Shown piece by piece: positions 49,664-60,062 of a stretch of DNA of 64,000 nucleotides. The translations under genes and the position numbers were made by a program. Each line of letters opens with the position of its first letter. The first letter of the stretch is position 1. Source of the stretch: Candidatus Saccharimonadota bacterium (GTDB taxonomy: Bacteria > Patescibacteriota > Saccharimonadia > Saccharimonadales > Saccharimonadaceae); contig CAJPLV010000003.1 in NCBI GenBank assembly GCA_905371715.1, positions 13,244-77,243 on the forward strand, given 5' to 3'. The notes under the pieces were generated by a model that saw only the letters and a program-made list of their open reading frames with translations, was not told where the DNA came from and made no database searches.

Positions 49664-51697
49664 CTAGTTAAGTGTCGTTAGGCGTTGATTGCGGCGGACT
49701 TCGCGCGCAAGATCTGGGTAATCCGCCAGATTATCGCCGCTCGCGATAAATGCCTGCGCCGCCTTTTGGGCGCGGGCGATCAACTTCGTGTCGGCGAGTG
49801 TCGCGATTTGGAGGTTGAGCGCACCGTGCTGCATGCGCCCGTAAATTTCACCGGGGCCGCGCAAACGCATATCAACTTCTGCTAGATAAAACCCGTCGTT
49901 TGACTTCTCAATTTCGCGTAAACGCTCGCTTGGTTTATTATTCGTACTCATCATCAAATAGCAATAACTTTGGTGCTTGCCACGCCCGACACGCCCGCGC
50001 AGCTGATGCAGTTGACTGAGGCCAAATTGCTCCGCATCTTCAATCATCATGATAGTTGCATTTGGCACGTCCACGCCAACTTCAACCACCGTCGTACTCA
50101 CTAAAATATCATATTTTTTATCTTTGAAATCCCGCATGACGCGGTCTTTTTCGTCTGGTTTCATTTTGCCGTGCAATAATCCGATCGTACGATGACCAAA
50201 TACGCTGTTTTTAAGTTTTTTGTACTCAGCTTCAACGCTTTTGCGATCGTTTTCGGGATTATCGCGAATCAATCCGCAGATGATATACGCTTGACGGCCA
50301 GCTTGCAGTTCGCACTCAACCTGCTGATAGATTTTATCGCGCGACGGCAGTGAGACGAGTTTTGTCTTAATCGGCTTCCGTCCACCGGGGAGTTCATTAA
50401 GCACCGACACATCCAGCTCGCCGTATACCGTGAGCGCAAGCGAGCGCGGAATCGGCGTCGCCGTCATTGCCAGCAAATGCGGCAATACGCCCGACTTGTC
50501 AAGCAGCCGTTGGCGCTGCTCTACGCCAAATCGATGCTGCTCGTCGATTATTACAAACCCGAGATTGTGAAATACAACTTTATCTTGAAACAGCGCGTGC
50601 GTGCCGACTACCACGTCGACGCCGCCGCTGGCAATCTGCGCACACAACGCCGTACGCGCCGCACCCTTCACGCTGCCGACAAGCAGCCCGACCGTCACGC
50701 CAAACGGCGAAAGAAGCGTACTCAGCGTTTCGGCGTGTTGCGCCGCTAAAATCTCTGTCGGCGCCATCAATGCGGTTTGATGACCCGCGCTCGCCGCTTG
50801 GCGCGCCGCGATGCCTGCGACTACCGTCTTACCGCTGCCAACATCGCCCTGCAGCAGCCGATTCATCGGCGTAGCACGCTCGAAATCCTGCAAAACATCC
50901 CACGCCGCCCGACGCTGTGAATTCGTGAGCGCAAACGGCAATTGCGATACAAACTGCTGCACCACATCAGGCTCAAACATAATCTGATAGCCCTGTAGTT
51001 TTTGGTTTTCAATTTTATTTAATTGGCTTGCCAAAATCAGCTGGAACAACTCCTCAAACGCTAGCCGCTCGCGAGCGTGCGACACATCGCCCGCCTGGCG
51101 CGGAAAATGCATTGCGCTGATCGCATCGGCGCGCGACATGAGGGCTTCATGCGCAACAACGCTTGGCGGTAGCGTCTCCGGCAACACACTCATCAATGGG
51201 CGCAATTGCTCAATAATTTTGCGCACCGTTTGCGACTTAAGTCCATGCGGTTGGCGATATACCGGCAGCAGTCGCTCGGCTTGCACCGGCGATTCCTTTG
51301 CAAGCTCAGCGCTCGGGTTCGTCAATTGGTAGCGCCCGTAATTGTACTCAAACACGCCGCTAAAGAAAAAATATTCATCGCTTGCGCCAAGCTGCTGCGT
51401 GCGGTACGGCTGGTTAAACCACACGGCGTTTAACTTACCGCTATCATCCGCTAATACTGCCGTCGTCAAGCGCAAACCGCGGCGTACGGGGCGCGTGTTA
51501 ATCTTCTCGCAGCGGGCGCGAATTGTTACGTTGCCAGGTTTCAGTTCGACAATCGGCGCAACATTCGTAAAGTCTTCGTGCTTGCGAGGCAAAAACGCCA
51601 GCAAATCACCGACTGTCTCTAGTCCCGCACTACGCAGCTGCGCCGCCGTTTTCGGTCCAACGCCTTTGATTTGCTCTAATTTGGTTGTTAGATTCAC
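49664..51697 (-). CDS. recG: ATP-dependent DNA helicase RecG
   Basis: Branch-migrating helicase for stalled forks, 677 aa. It has an N-terminal wedge/OB domain (NVTIRARCEKINTRPVRRGL) and helicase motifs I GDVGSGKTVV, Ia APTEILAAQH, II DEQHRFGVEQR, III MTATPIPRSL and V-VI LVSTTVVEVGVDVPNA ... QLHQLRGRVGRGKHQSYCYL. It is the third gene of tyrS-HAD-recG, 8 nt after the HAD gene. The N-terminus has a helix-hairpin-helix-like IKGVGPKTAAQLRSAGL. Confidence 0.97.
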   Translation of the reverse strand: MNLTTKLEQIKGVGPKTAAQLRSAGLETVGDLLAFLPRKHEDFTNVAPIVELKPGNVTIRARCEKINTRPVRRGLRLTTAVLADDSGKLNAVWFNQPYRTQQLGASDEYFFFSGVFEYNYGRYQLTNPSAELAKESPVQAERLLPVYRQPHGLKSQTVRKIIEQLRPLMSVLPETLPPSVVAHEALMSRADAISAMHFPRQAGDVSHARERLAFEELFQLILASQLNKIENQKLQGYQIMFEPDVVQQFVSQLPFALTNSQRRAAWDVLQDFERATPMNRLLQGDVGSGKTVVAGIAARQAASAGHQTALMAPTEILAAQHAETLSTLLSPFGVTVGLLVGSVKGAARTALCAQIASGGVDVVVGTHALFQDKVVFHNLGFVIIDEQHRFGVEQRQRLLDKSGVLPHLLAMTATPIPRSLALTVYGELDVSVLNELPGGRKPIKTKLVSLPSRDKIYQQVECELQAGRQAYIICGLIRDNPENDRKSVEAEYKKLKNSVFGHRTIGLLHGKMKPDEKDRVMRDFKDKKYDILVSTTVVEVGVDVPNATIMMIEDAEQFGLSQLHQLRGRVGRGKHQSYCYLMMSTNNKPSERLREIEKSNDGFYLAEVDMRLRGPGEIYGRMQHGALNLQIATLADTKLIARAQKAAQAFIASGDNLADYPDLAREVRRNQRLTTLN

Positions 51698-51705
51698 GTT
51701 CCTGG

Positions 51706-52464
51706 TTATTCCGTCACACCAAGCACGCCGTCTAACGCATATGCCGTCGTTTCCCAGCCGTCAACCGCAATGCTGTCAACGCCCATCATCTTAACTGGGT
51801 AGTCGTTGCCGCCCTCATTGAGTTTGTCGCCAAAAAAGAGCACTTCATCCTTAGAAATATCGAGCGCGTCGATTAGTTTGCCGATACCGTATGCTTTATC
51901 AATACCCGGGCGCGTAATATCCGTACTCGTCGTGCCGCCGATTCGCACCTCAAGCCCAGGCAACTGCTCGGCAACTTTATCGCGATATACCGGTCGCACA
52001 TCTTTGAACTTCTCTGCCCACGCATACTTATCCTCGGGCGCCGCTTGCTGCCCAAGCGCCGACATCGTGATTTGGCTGATACGGTCTTCAATGATTTCTC
52101 CCGCCGGCTTGTCGCACCAAATACCCATATCTTTGGCGGTTTTTTCAAGCACGTCAACGATATGCGCGCGCTCCTTCTCGCTCAAATCCTCGGCGTACTG
52201 CAGTTCCCATTCGCCCCCAAGCGCATCGTACCGGTAGTAGCGCGTACCGCAGGTCGGCATCGCATGAAAGCGCGCCAGTTGCTGCGGCGATACATTCAAG
52301 CGGTCAATCACTTGCGAGCGAATTTGTTTGAACGTACCGCCCGTAATCACACAGACGTCGTAGTGCTCTAATAAACGGCCCAGCAATACCGCCATGCGGT
52401 CGCTAACCGGCGATTTTGTCACCGCCAGCGTGTCGTCTAAATCAAATGCCAGTACTTTCTTCAT
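51706..52464 (-). CDS. HAD-superfamily phosphatase (phosphomannomutase-like, IIB type)
   Basis: 252 aa. HAD motif I is AFDLDDTLAVTKSP, motif II is VITGGT and motif IV is LFFGDKLNEGGNDYPV. The cap region (MPTCGTRYYRYD; VRIGGTTSTDITRPGIDKAYGI) resembles eukaryotic-type PMM/HAD-IIB sugar phosphatases. It would act on a sugar phosphate, perhaps mannose or a related phosphosugar. It lies between tyrS (11 nt upstream) and recG in one operon. Confidence 0.85.
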   Translation of the reverse strand: MKKVLAFDLDDTLAVTKSPVSDRMAVLLGRLLEHYDVCVITGGTFKQIRSQVIDRLNVSPQQLARFHAMPTCGTRYYRYDALGGEWELQYAEDLSEKERAHIVDVLEKTAKDMGIWCDKPAGEIIEDRISQITMSALGQQAAPEDKYAWAEKFKDVRPVYRDKVAEQLPGLEVRIGGTTSTDITRPGIDKAYGIGKLIDALDISKDEVLFFGDKLNEGGNDYPVKMMGVDSIAVDGWETTAYALDGVLGVTE

Positions 52465-52475
52465 GTATTCTCCTT

Positions 52476-53687
52476 TTAACGAACGAGTACGAACCCGTTT
52501 TTACCTCTCTTAATTAAATTGATGCCCGCTAATTCGCGATCGGCAGTAATCTTTTCGCCATTCACGCTAATAGCGTTGTTTGCAATCAAGCGCCGCGCCT
52601 CGCCGTTGCTTGCGCATACGCCCGCCTCAACGAGCGCCGAGATGACGTTTTGCGGCGGCACGGTCGGAATTTCTGCCGACAGCGCGTTGAGGTCTGCATC
52701 GGTCAATTTCTGAACGCTCAGCCCGCCGAAAAGCACGCCCGTGACGCGCTCGACACTCTCGCGCCGCTCGCGCCCATGCACAAGGTCGGTGACTTCGCGC
52801 GCCAAGGTTTTTTGCAGCGCCCGCTCACCCGGATTTAAGTGGTGGTTGTCAATCAGCGCTTCAACCGTCTCGCGCTCAAGCAGCGTATAAATCTTAATGA
52901 GATCTTCGCTTGTCAAATCGTCGCAGTTCAGCCAGAATTGATAGAATTGGTACGGACTGGTCTTGTTCGGGTCAAGCCACACTGCGCCGCCTTCTGACTT
53001 GCCAAACTTCACGCCGGTCTGCCTGTTGATAATGAGCGGCGCCGTAAATACATGCGCGTCGCCGCCTTCAAGTTTGCGAATCAAACTTACGCCCGTGACG
53101 CTATTACCCCACTGATCGGCGCCCGCTAACTGCAGCGTTGCGCCCTTTTCACGATACAAATGCAAGAAATCATAGCCCTGAATCAGCGCGTAGCTAAATT
53201 CACCGTAGCTGATGCCACTGCCGCCCTCACCGATGCGCTGCTGTACAAATTCACGGTCAAGCAATTGCGTCATACTGACGTGCTTGCCGATTTGGTGTAA
53301 AAAATCAATATAGTTAATATCGCGAAACCAGTCAGCGTTATCAACAATTTCAAACTCTTTGCCGTTAAAAATCTGCGCAAATTGCCGCCGCAAGCCCTCA
53401 ACGTTTCGCGCCACTGTCTCGGCGTTGCGCAAATCGCGCTCCTGTTTTTTGCCGTCAGGGTCGCCAATCATACCGGTCGCGCCGCCGACCAGCAGAATCG
53501 GCTTATAACCATGCTCGATGAACTGGCGGCACATCATCATCGCCGCCAAGTTGCCGATCTGCATGCTGTCCGCGCTCGGATCAACGCCGAAATAAAATGT
53601 ACGCGTCTCGCGGTCAAGTTCTTTGATATCAGAGAATGTCGTCTGATTGACAAACCCACGCCAGGTCAACTCTTCGCTCAGCGTCAT
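52476..53687 (-). CDS. tyrS: Tyrosyl-tRNA synthetase
   Basis: Class I synthetase, 403 aa. The HIGH-type motif is MQIGN (about residues 42-46) after FGVDPSADS. The tyrosine pocket segment LAGADQWGNSVTG is present. The KMSKS loop reads KFGKSEGG. A C-terminal S4-like RNA-binding domain is included (GEARRLIANNAISVNGEKI). SD AAAGGA precedes the ATG. It is the first gene of the three-gene unit. Confidence 0.96.
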   Translation of the reverse strand: MTLSEELTWRGFVNQTTFSDIKELDRETRTFYFGVDPSADSMQIGNLAAMMMCRQFIEHGYKPILLVGGATGMIGDPDGKKQERDLRNAETVARNVEGLRRQFAQIFNGKEFEIVDNADWFRDINYIDFLHQIGKHVSMTQLLDREFVQQRIGEGGSGISYGEFSYALIQGYDFLHLYREKGATLQLAGADQWGNSVTGVSLIRKLEGGDAHVFTAPLIINRQTGVKFGKSEGGAVWLDPNKTSPYQFYQFWLNCDDLTSEDLIKIYTLLERETVEALIDNHHLNPGERALQKTLAREVTDLVHGRERRESVERVTGVLFGGLSVQKLTDADLNALSAEIPTVPPQNVISALVEAGVCASNGEARRLIANNAISVNGEKITADRELAGINLIKRGKNGFVLVR

Positions 53688-53766
53688 TTCATATCCTTTC
53701 GTACGCTTATAAATAACTAGTGTCAGTGTATCATAAAAAGGCTAGGCACGCGACATAAATGGTGGT

Positions 53767-56508
53767 ATGATGGAGGGTAATATTGCTTATGGGAAGAAAA
53801 TTACTGTGGGGAAAAAACAGGGACCGACGAAGAAAGGCGTGAGCGTTTATTCTAACCTCGCCCGCAAACGACAAGTTAAAAAAGACGCTAAAGCACGAAA
53901 AAAAGCGGAATATTTAGCGACGCTGCCGAAACACCCGCTGAAGCGCCTATTGTACCGGCTGCACCCGAAACGCGTAGCGAAGTATTGGTTCAGCCGGCAG
54001 GGGTTATTTATGTTCCTGAAGATTATCGGCGTATGCATGTTGCTGCTCGTACTGGCGGGCACAGCGCTTTTCGCTTATTTCCGCAAAGATCTCGACCAGA
54101 TCAATCCCGACACGCTATCGCAGCGCGTACGCACCACAGTGACAAAGTATTACGACCGCAATAATAAATTACTATGGGAAGACAAAGGCGATGGCGACTA
54201 TACGCTAGTCGTCGACCATAAAAATATTGCGCCATGCATGGATCAGGCGACGGTCGCGATTGAGGACAAAGACTTTTATAAACACGGCGGCATTAGCATT
54301 TCCGGCATCATGCGCGCCCTGCTGAGCAACGCCCAGGGAAACGCCGTGCAGGGCGGCTCGACACTGACGCAGCAGCTGATCAAGCAAGTGTTCTTCCGCG
54401 ACGAGGCGGCAAAACGCGGACTAGCGGGTATTCCGCGCAAAATTAAAGAGATTATTTTGGCGGTCGAAGTTGAACGCATGTATAGCAAAGAGCAGATTTT
54501 AGGGCTTTACTTAAACGAATCGCCGTATGGCGGACGGCGCAATGGCGTTGAGTCGGCAGCGCAGACATATTTTGGCAAATCATCGAAAGATTTGAATTTA
54601 TCGGAGTGTGCACTACTCGCGGCAATCCCAAACAATCCGAGCGCCTATAATCCGTACAATATCGCCGGGCGTAATGCTCTGCTCGCACGCCAGCGCAAAG
54701 TGATTGATAATATGGTTGAGATGAAATATATCTCTAAGGAGCAAGCGAATCAAGCAAAGAGCGTCGCTATTATGGACACTGTAAAGCCGCTTGCCGATCA
54801 GTATTCTAATGTGAAAGCGCCTCATTTTGTGCAAATGGTCAAAGAGCAGCTGGAAGGCGAACTCGGCAAAACGATCGTCGGCGAAGGCGGATTAACCGTG
54901 AAGACGACGCTTGATATTGACGTACAGAATTTGCTGGAATCAAATATGACAGCGATGTTCAATGGCAGTATGACGAGCCGCGATTGCAATTATCGAAATT
55001 GTCCAAACCATGCCGGCTTTACGAACGGCGCGGCAGCGATTGAAGATACGAAGACCGGCCAGCTGCTAGCGCTAATGGGTAGCCGCGACTTTAATTACAC
55101 CGGATTCGGCCAGGATAACGCCGCAAAAGCGTTTATTCAGCCGGGGTCGTCGATCAAGCCGTTCGTCTATGCGCAGCTATTCAGCGACCAAGGCAGCGGC
55201 AAGCAGAACTACGGCAGCGGTTCGACGCTCACCGATACCAAAACGACGTTCCCAGGTAATTACACGCCGCAAAACGCCGACAATAAGTTTCAGAATAACA
55301 TCAATATCCGCCAGGCGCTTGACCGCTCGCGCAACATTCCCGCCGTCAAAGCGATGGCAATCAACGAACAGAATAACTCTGGCAGCACCTGGTCGCTAAT
55401 TCGTGCCGCCGGCAATAAATATTACTGCACCAATGGCGCCGACGCGCAGGCTGGCTTGTCGAGCGCACTCGGCAGCTGCGGCACGCGACTGATCGACCAC
55501 GTCAATGCTTACTCAACATTGAGCCGCCAGGGCGTTTACATGCCGCAAACGTCGATCATAAAAGTCACGAACAGCAACGGCGAAACACTCAAAGAATATA
55601 AAGCATCAAGCAAACAAGTCATCAACCCGCAGGCAGCGTACATTGTGACCGATATTCTAGGCGATGCGAAGGCGCGCGCCGGGCTTGGCTGGAATCAAGA
55701 TTATCTGCCGGCGCTCACCGGAATCGGTGTCCACGCTGCGGTCAAAACAGGAACAAGTAACGGCGAAAAAAACGGCAAGGTCGCGTCGAAAGATATCTGG
55801 GCGGCCGGCTACACGCCAAACCTGTCAATGGCAGTATGGTTCGGCAATTCCGACACATCGGTGCTCAAGAGCGGCAACTCGCTCATTCCTGCAATGTTCT
55901 TTGATAAAACGATGGCGGCAGTGTCGAAATCGTACGCCGATCAAAAGAAATTAGCCCTAAGCGATTGGTATACGGCACCGAGCGGTATCCAAAATATTAA
56001 AGGCGAACTCTTTCCGTCGTATTACAACAAATCAACCGGTACATCAACAGCAAAGATGACGTTCGATAAAGTGTCAAAAAAGAAGGCGACCTCATGTACG
56101 CCGGAAGATGCGAAAATTGAAATCGGCGTCATCAAAGCGAAAGATGATTTTACTAAAAAAGAAATCATCACCTCGACCGATAGCAGCTACGACGCCAACG
56201 CCGACGACGACGCCCACCAATGCGACGACGCCAAACCAACCGTATCAGTCAGCACAACATCAAGTGGCACCGTCTCCGTCACGTATACGCACGGGCGCTA
56301 CACGCTTCAGTCGATTGAATTACTATCCGGCAGTACGGTTGTTGCCAGCAAACAGGTCGACAGCAACGGTACATGGACATTATCGCCGACCGACTTGGCG
56401 TCCGCTACAAGCGGCACGATCACCGCAAAGGTAACTGACGTCGGCTACTACACCGCAACAAATAGCACGAGCTACCAAAAGAGCAGCAGTTCATCAAGCG
56501 GCAGTTAG
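53767..56508 (+). CDS. Class A penicillin-binding protein (PBP1A-like)
   Basis: Bifunctional peptidoglycan synthase, 913 aa, in the membrane with its domains outside. It has a long basic cytoplasmic N-terminus, a TM at about 80-104, a GT51 domain (catalytic Glu in IEDKDFYKHGGIS, 166) and a transpeptidase domain with SSIK (461-464), SRN (521-523) and KTGTS (660-664). The tail (about 815-913) is Ig/FN3-like and ends in Ser-rich sequence. The start is uncertain: a TATGAT box overlaps the first ATGs, so a start a few codons later is possible. It shows that the cell builds its own wall. Confidence 0.93.
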   Translation: MMEGNIAYGKKITVGKKQGPTKKGVSVYSNLARKRQVKKDAKARKKAEYLATLPKHPLKRLLYRLHPKRVAKYWFSRQGLFMFLKIIGVCMLLLVLAGTALFAYFRKDLDQINPDTLSQRVRTTVTKYYDRNNKLLWEDKGDGDYTLVVDHKNIAPCMDQATVAIEDKDFYKHGGISISGIMRALLSNAQGNAVQGGSTLTQQLIKQVFFRDEAAKRGLAGIPRKIKEIILAVEVERMYSKEQILGLYLNESPYGGRRNGVESAAQTYFGKSSKDLNLSECALLAAIPNNPSAYNPYNIAGRNALLARQRKVIDNMVEMKYISKEQANQAKSVAIMDTVKPLADQYSNVKAPHFVQMVKEQLEGELGKTIVGEGGLTVKTTLDIDVQNLLESNMTAMFNGSMTSRDCNYRNCPNHAGFTNGAAAIEDTKTGQLLALMGSRDFNYTGFGQDNAAKAFIQPGSSIKPFVYAQLFSDQGSGKQNYGSGSTLTDTKTTFPGNYTPQNADNKFQNNINIRQALDRSRNIPAVKAMAINEQNNSGSTWSLIRAAGNKYYCTNGADAQAGLSSALGSCGTRLIDHVNAYSTLSRQGVYMPQTSIIKVTNSNGETLKEYKASSKQVINPQAAYIVTDILGDAKARAGLGWNQDYLPALTGIGVHAAVKTGTSNGEKNGKVASKDIWAAGYTPNLSMAVWFGNSDTSVLKSGNSLIPAMFFDKTMAAVSKSYADQKKLALSDWYTAPSGIQNIKGELFPSYYNKSTGTSTAKMTFDKVSKKKATSCTPEDAKIEIGVIKAKDDFTKKEIITSTDSSYDANADDDAHQCDDAKPTVSVSTTSSGTVSVTYTHGRYTLQSIELLSGSTVVASKQVDSNGTWTLSPTDLASATSGTITAKVTDVGYYTATNSTSYQKSSSSSSGS

Positions 56509-56549
56509 CGATAAGTTCGTTCCCAAAGGCTGCCCGAGAAATCTGCTCG

Positions 56550-57671
56550 CTACTGTTCATTCACGAGGGCGATCAAGTTGTCCTCGTGATTTTTGCGGCG
56601 CGAATGATTCGTGCGGCGCGGCGCGGAATTTACATTTGGTTGCGAGCGCGAATCCTGTACCGCCGCGCCATCTTTTCCTTTTCGCGAAGTGCGCGTCCGG
56701 CGAGAAGCTTTGCTATCTTCGGGCGTGCGCTGCATGCGCGACGACTGCGCTGTTTTTGCCGGGCGCGCTTGGGTTGCCGTACTGCTACGCTGCACGCTTG
56801 ACGTGTTTTTACCTCGACGGCGTTGATTTGAAGTAGACGGGGCAGCCAACTCGTTTGATGTATTGTTTGCTGCTTGCGATTTTGCCGCTTTGTTTAGTTC
56901 GCCTGACGCCGCAGTAGAGCTTGCGCCGTGCGATTTTGACGATTGGCGCTGCGTACGGCGTTTTTCCGGCTGAACCTCGTTTACTAATTTCGCAAACATC
57001 ATGCGCCCCGCCGCTGTTTGCAGACTGCGCACGATTTCGACCGTATGCGTTTGCCCAATTTTGCTGCTCGCCTGTTCAACGACGACCATCGTGCCGTCCG
57101 GCAAATAACCGACCGCCTGGTGCGAGTCTTGTCCTTTCTGAATCAGATCGAGAATAAGCTTTTCCCCTGGTAAATATTCCATGCGCAGACTCTGCGCCAG
57201 CTCATTCAGATTTAGCACTTCCGTACCTTCCACCGCTGCGACTTTGTTAAGATTATAGTCAAGCGTCATGATAACCGCGCCGTGTTGTTTTGCAAGCAAT
57301 AGCAGCCGATCATCAACACCTTCGCTGGCGCGGCTGCCATCCTGCAGCAGCTCCACTGCGACACGTTCCATCGCCTGCAACTCCGTCACAACGTCAAGCC
57401 CATGGCGCGCGCGAGCGCGTTTATCGCTATCGGCATGGTCTGCTAAAAATTGCAGCTCACCGATCACTGAGCGCGGAATCACCAGCGTGCCGCCAATGAA
57501 TCCCGTGCCCGCTACCGCAACAATCCTCCCGTCCATCAGCACCGATGTATCGACTAAAATCGCGCGGTCTTTCGCTTTAATATTCGTCTTTGGCAGCCGC
57601 GTCAATAAATATGACACTTCGCCCAAAATTAACAGCGTCACCGCTAGCAATACTATATCTTTTGTTTCCAT
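56550..57671 (-). CDS. PIN/TRAM-domain membrane protein (YacL-like)
   Basis: 373 aa. One N-terminal TM (IVLLAVTLLILGEVSYLLT) is followed by a PIN nuclease-like domain with Asp in ILVDTSVLMDGRI, Glu in VIGELQFLAD and Asp pairs in GVDDRLLLLA and MTLDYNLNK. A TRAM domain follows (GYLPDGTMVVVEQASSKIGQTHTVEIV). The last about 140 residues are a low-complexity Ser/Arg/Lys tail of a kind not usual for YacL. RNase activity is inferred. It ends the clpC operon, 40 nt after radA. Confidence 0.85.
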   Translation of the reverse strand: METKDIVLLAVTLLILGEVSYLLTRLPKTNIKAKDRAILVDTSVLMDGRIVAVAGTGFIGGTLVIPRSVIGELQFLADHADSDKRARARHGLDVVTELQAMERVAVELLQDGSRASEGVDDRLLLLAKQHGAVIMTLDYNLNKVAAVEGTEVLNLNELAQSLRMEYLPGEKLILDLIQKGQDSHQAVGYLPDGTMVVVEQASSKIGQTHTVEIVRSLQTAAGRMMFAKLVNEVQPEKRRTQRQSSKSHGASSTAASGELNKAAKSQAANNTSNELAAPSTSNQRRRGKNTSSVQRSSTATQARPAKTAQSSRMQRTPEDSKASRRTRTSRKGKDGAAVQDSRSQPNVNSAPRRTNHSRRKNHEDNLIALVNEQ

Positions 57672-57711
57672 ACGTTCCTTTCTTTTCGCGAGATTTAATC
57701 TCTGTTGGCAA

Positions 57712-59064
57712 CTACTTCATGTAGTCAATGAGCGCCTGGCGCAAATCATGCACGCCGCGCACAAATGAATTCTTTTTGCCCGATTTTGGAGCAATCGCCT
57801 GGGTAAAACCGAGCTTCTTCGCCTCAGCAATACGCTTATTAGGTAGTCGCGCCGAGCGGATTTCACCGCCCAAACCAACTTCACCGAACACCACCAAGCC
57901 ATCGTCTAGCTTGCGCCCCGCTGCCGCCGAAGCGATTGCCATCGCAACAGCCAAATCGGCCGCTGGATCCGCCAGCTTCAGTCCGCCCACTACATTGATA
58001 TAGATATCTTTGTCAGATAAGTTCAGTTTTGTGCGTTTCTCAAGCACAGCAATCAACAGGTTGAGGCGATTCAAGTCGAATCCGCTCGCCGTTCTCTTAG
58101 GATACCCGAAATTTGTCGAATTGACAAGGGCTTGAATTTCTACCAAAATCGGACGGTTGCCTTCAAGCGTAGCAAGCACTACCGATCCATCAGCATTTTG
58201 GCGCTCGGCAAGTAATGCCGCCGACGGATTTTCGACGACACTTAAGCCACGCTCGCTCATCTCAAAGATCGCCGCCTCGCTGGTTGAGCCGTAGCGATTC
58301 TTTACCGCGCGCACTACTTTGAAGCCACCATAGCGGTCGCCCTCAAACTGCAATACAACATCAACTAAATGCTCCAATACTTTTGGTCCGGCAATTGAAC
58401 CTTCTTTCGTGACATGTCCGACTAAAATCACCGCCGCGCCGGACGCTTTAGCGGCACGAATAATGACGTTGCTTGAGTTAGTAATTTGGCTGACCGTTCC
58501 CGGCGCGCTTGCCACCTCCTCAAGACTAAGCGTTTGAATACTATCAATGATAACAAGTTTGTAAGCGCCGCTAGCAATCGTCGCCGCAATGTCGTCGGCA
58601 CTCGTGCTTGCGACAAATTGCAAATGGTCGCCCGCTACTGCACCCAAGCGCCGAGCTCGCAGTTTAACTTGCGACGCCGACTCCTCGCCGCTCGCGTACA
58701 GCACTAGCGCGTCTTCAGAAATATGCGCTGCTATTTGCAGCAATAGCGTCGACTTGCCGATACCCGGTTGTCCAGCCAGCAGCATAACGCCGCCCGGCAG
58801 GATACCGCCGCCCAATACCGCATCTACATCAGCAATACCTGTGCCAAGACGCGCGGTTGATGCTTCTGCTGAGATTGAACGCATTGACTGCGCTTTCAAT
58901 ATATTGCCGTGCGCAGCACTCCGCGCCACTGCCGAATTGCCCGCCGCACGCACAACCTGCTCCACGAGTGAGTTCCACTCGCCGCAATTCTCACACTTGC
59001 CGACCCACTTTGGGTAGCTCGCGCCGCACTGCTGACACACAAATTGGCTGCGCGCTTTTGCCAC
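57712..59064 (-). CDS. radA: DNA repair protein RadA
   Basis: RecA-like branch-migration helicase, 450 aa, starting with GTG at 59064. It has an N-terminal C4 zinc finger (CQQCGASYPKWVGKCENCGEW), Walker A GQPGIGKST, Walker B LVIIDSIQTL, the RadA signature KNRYGST and a Lon-protease-like C-terminal domain (GGLKLADPAADLAVAMAIASA). The start overlaps the upstream stop by one base. It is cotranscribed with clpC as in several Gram-positive bacteria. Confidence 0.97.
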   Translation of the reverse strand: MAKARSQFVCQQCGASYPKWVGKCENCGEWNSLVEQVVRAAGNSAVARSAAHGNILKAQSMRSISAEASTARLGTGIADVDAVLGGGILPGGVMLLAGQPGIGKSTLLLQIAAHISEDALVLYASGEESASQVKLRARRLGAVAGDHLQFVASTSADDIAATIASGAYKLVIIDSIQTLSLEEVASAPGTVSQITNSSNVIIRAAKASGAAVILVGHVTKEGSIAGPKVLEHLVDVVLQFEGDRYGGFKVVRAVKNRYGSTSEAAIFEMSERGLSVVENPSAALLAERQNADGSVVLATLEGNRPILVEIQALVNSTNFGYPKRTASGFDLNRLNLLIAVLEKRTKLNLSDKDIYINVVGGLKLADPAADLAVAMAIASAAAGRKLDDGLVVFGEVGLGGEIRSARLPNKRIAEAKKLGFTQAIAPKSGKKNSFVRGVHDLRQALIDYMK

Positions 59065-60062
59065 TACTTCACCTCGCTCGGCGCACTCACGCCATTCATG
59101 CTTTGATTCAGCTGCTGCGCCCGCACAGCAAGCTTGTTGTATTCGACAATCATCGTATTATACGCTGATATACGTGCGTTTAATTGATTTTGCCGACGAT
59201 TTAATGCCGCAACGCGCCCTGAAAGTACATTTCGCGCCGCATAGAACTCTTGCGACGAAAAATCACCGCTTGCCGCCCGCTGGTTGAAACTTTGAATATC
59301 GGAGTTCAGCTGATTTAATTCATTCTGATAAGCATCCGTTTCAGTTTTAAGCGCTGATTCTTCAGTAGAAATTTTCGTCTTTAAAGATGCCGCTTGCTGG
59401 TCTAATTCCGAAAATACTTGCGTATAACGCTGGTTCAGCGCTACGATGCTCGCACGGTTCATGAAATAGCGCGCATAATGCCGCTCTAGCTCGCTGTCGA
59501 GATTTGCGATCGTCGTGCCTAAAATTGAGTGCAATTCATTAACCTCAGCGCCTGGCTCCGCCTGTTTATAGTACTCCATTAAACGTTTTAGCGTCGGTTC
59601 GTCTTTCACTTTTTGATACGCTGCACGCACTAATCCGTCCACCCTCTGCTGTTCAAATGCGTTCAACCGCGCATACGCCGCATGCAACAACTCATGCGCC
59701 GCTGTCACGTCAAGCGCGCCATCAAGTTCGTTGTTTTGTACATTATATAAATAAATCCGGTCGCGATAGTAACACCCCAAGATTGCCGTCGTCCGCTCCA
59801 CACTATGACAACTGCTGTTGAACTGCCCTGAGTCCTGCACCTCAGGACTAGTCGCGTGAAAGATCCGTTTACCCGCCGACGTCAGCGTTACGCGCTGTTC
59901 AATCGCTGAGATCTGCGATGACGGCGTATATTGCTGCGCGCGAAACTCGTCAAGCAGCTGCGGACCAAACCAATACGCCGCTGCTAGCCCGCCAGCAGCT
60001 ACCGCGATCGCAGCAAACGATCGCATGAAGCTAGTTCGTTTCGGTTTCGCTGCTCCGTTCAA
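59064..60062 (-). CDS. Membrane-anchored HExxH metallopeptidase-like protein with coiled coil
   Basis: 332 aa. The TTG start at 60062 has a strong SD (GGGGGTGA, 6 nt away) and overlaps the clpC end by 32 nt; an ATG at 60026 lacks an SD. It has a TM at about 14-34, then an extracytoplasmic domain with AAHELLHAAY (zincin motif, 123-127) and Cys85/Cys97 that could pair. A long helical coiled coil follows (about 205-320). Not a recognised family. Its place between clpC and radA ties it to the heat-shock operon. Confidence 0.7.
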   Translation of the reverse strand: MNGAAKPKRTSFMRSFAAIAVAAGGLAAAYWFGPQLLDEFRAQQYTPSSQISAIEQRVTLTSAGKRIFHATSPEVQDSGQFNSSCHSVERTTAILGCYYRDRIYLYNVQNNELDGALDVTAAHELLHAAYARLNAFEQQRVDGLVRAAYQKVKDEPTLKRLMEYYKQAEPGAEVNELHSILGTTIANLDSELERHYARYFMNRASIVALNQRYTQVFSELDQQAASLKTKISTEESALKTETDAYQNELNQLNSDIQSFNQRAASGDFSSQEFYAARNVLSGRVAALNRRQNQLNARISAYNTMIVEYNKLAVRAQQLNQSMNGVSAPSEVK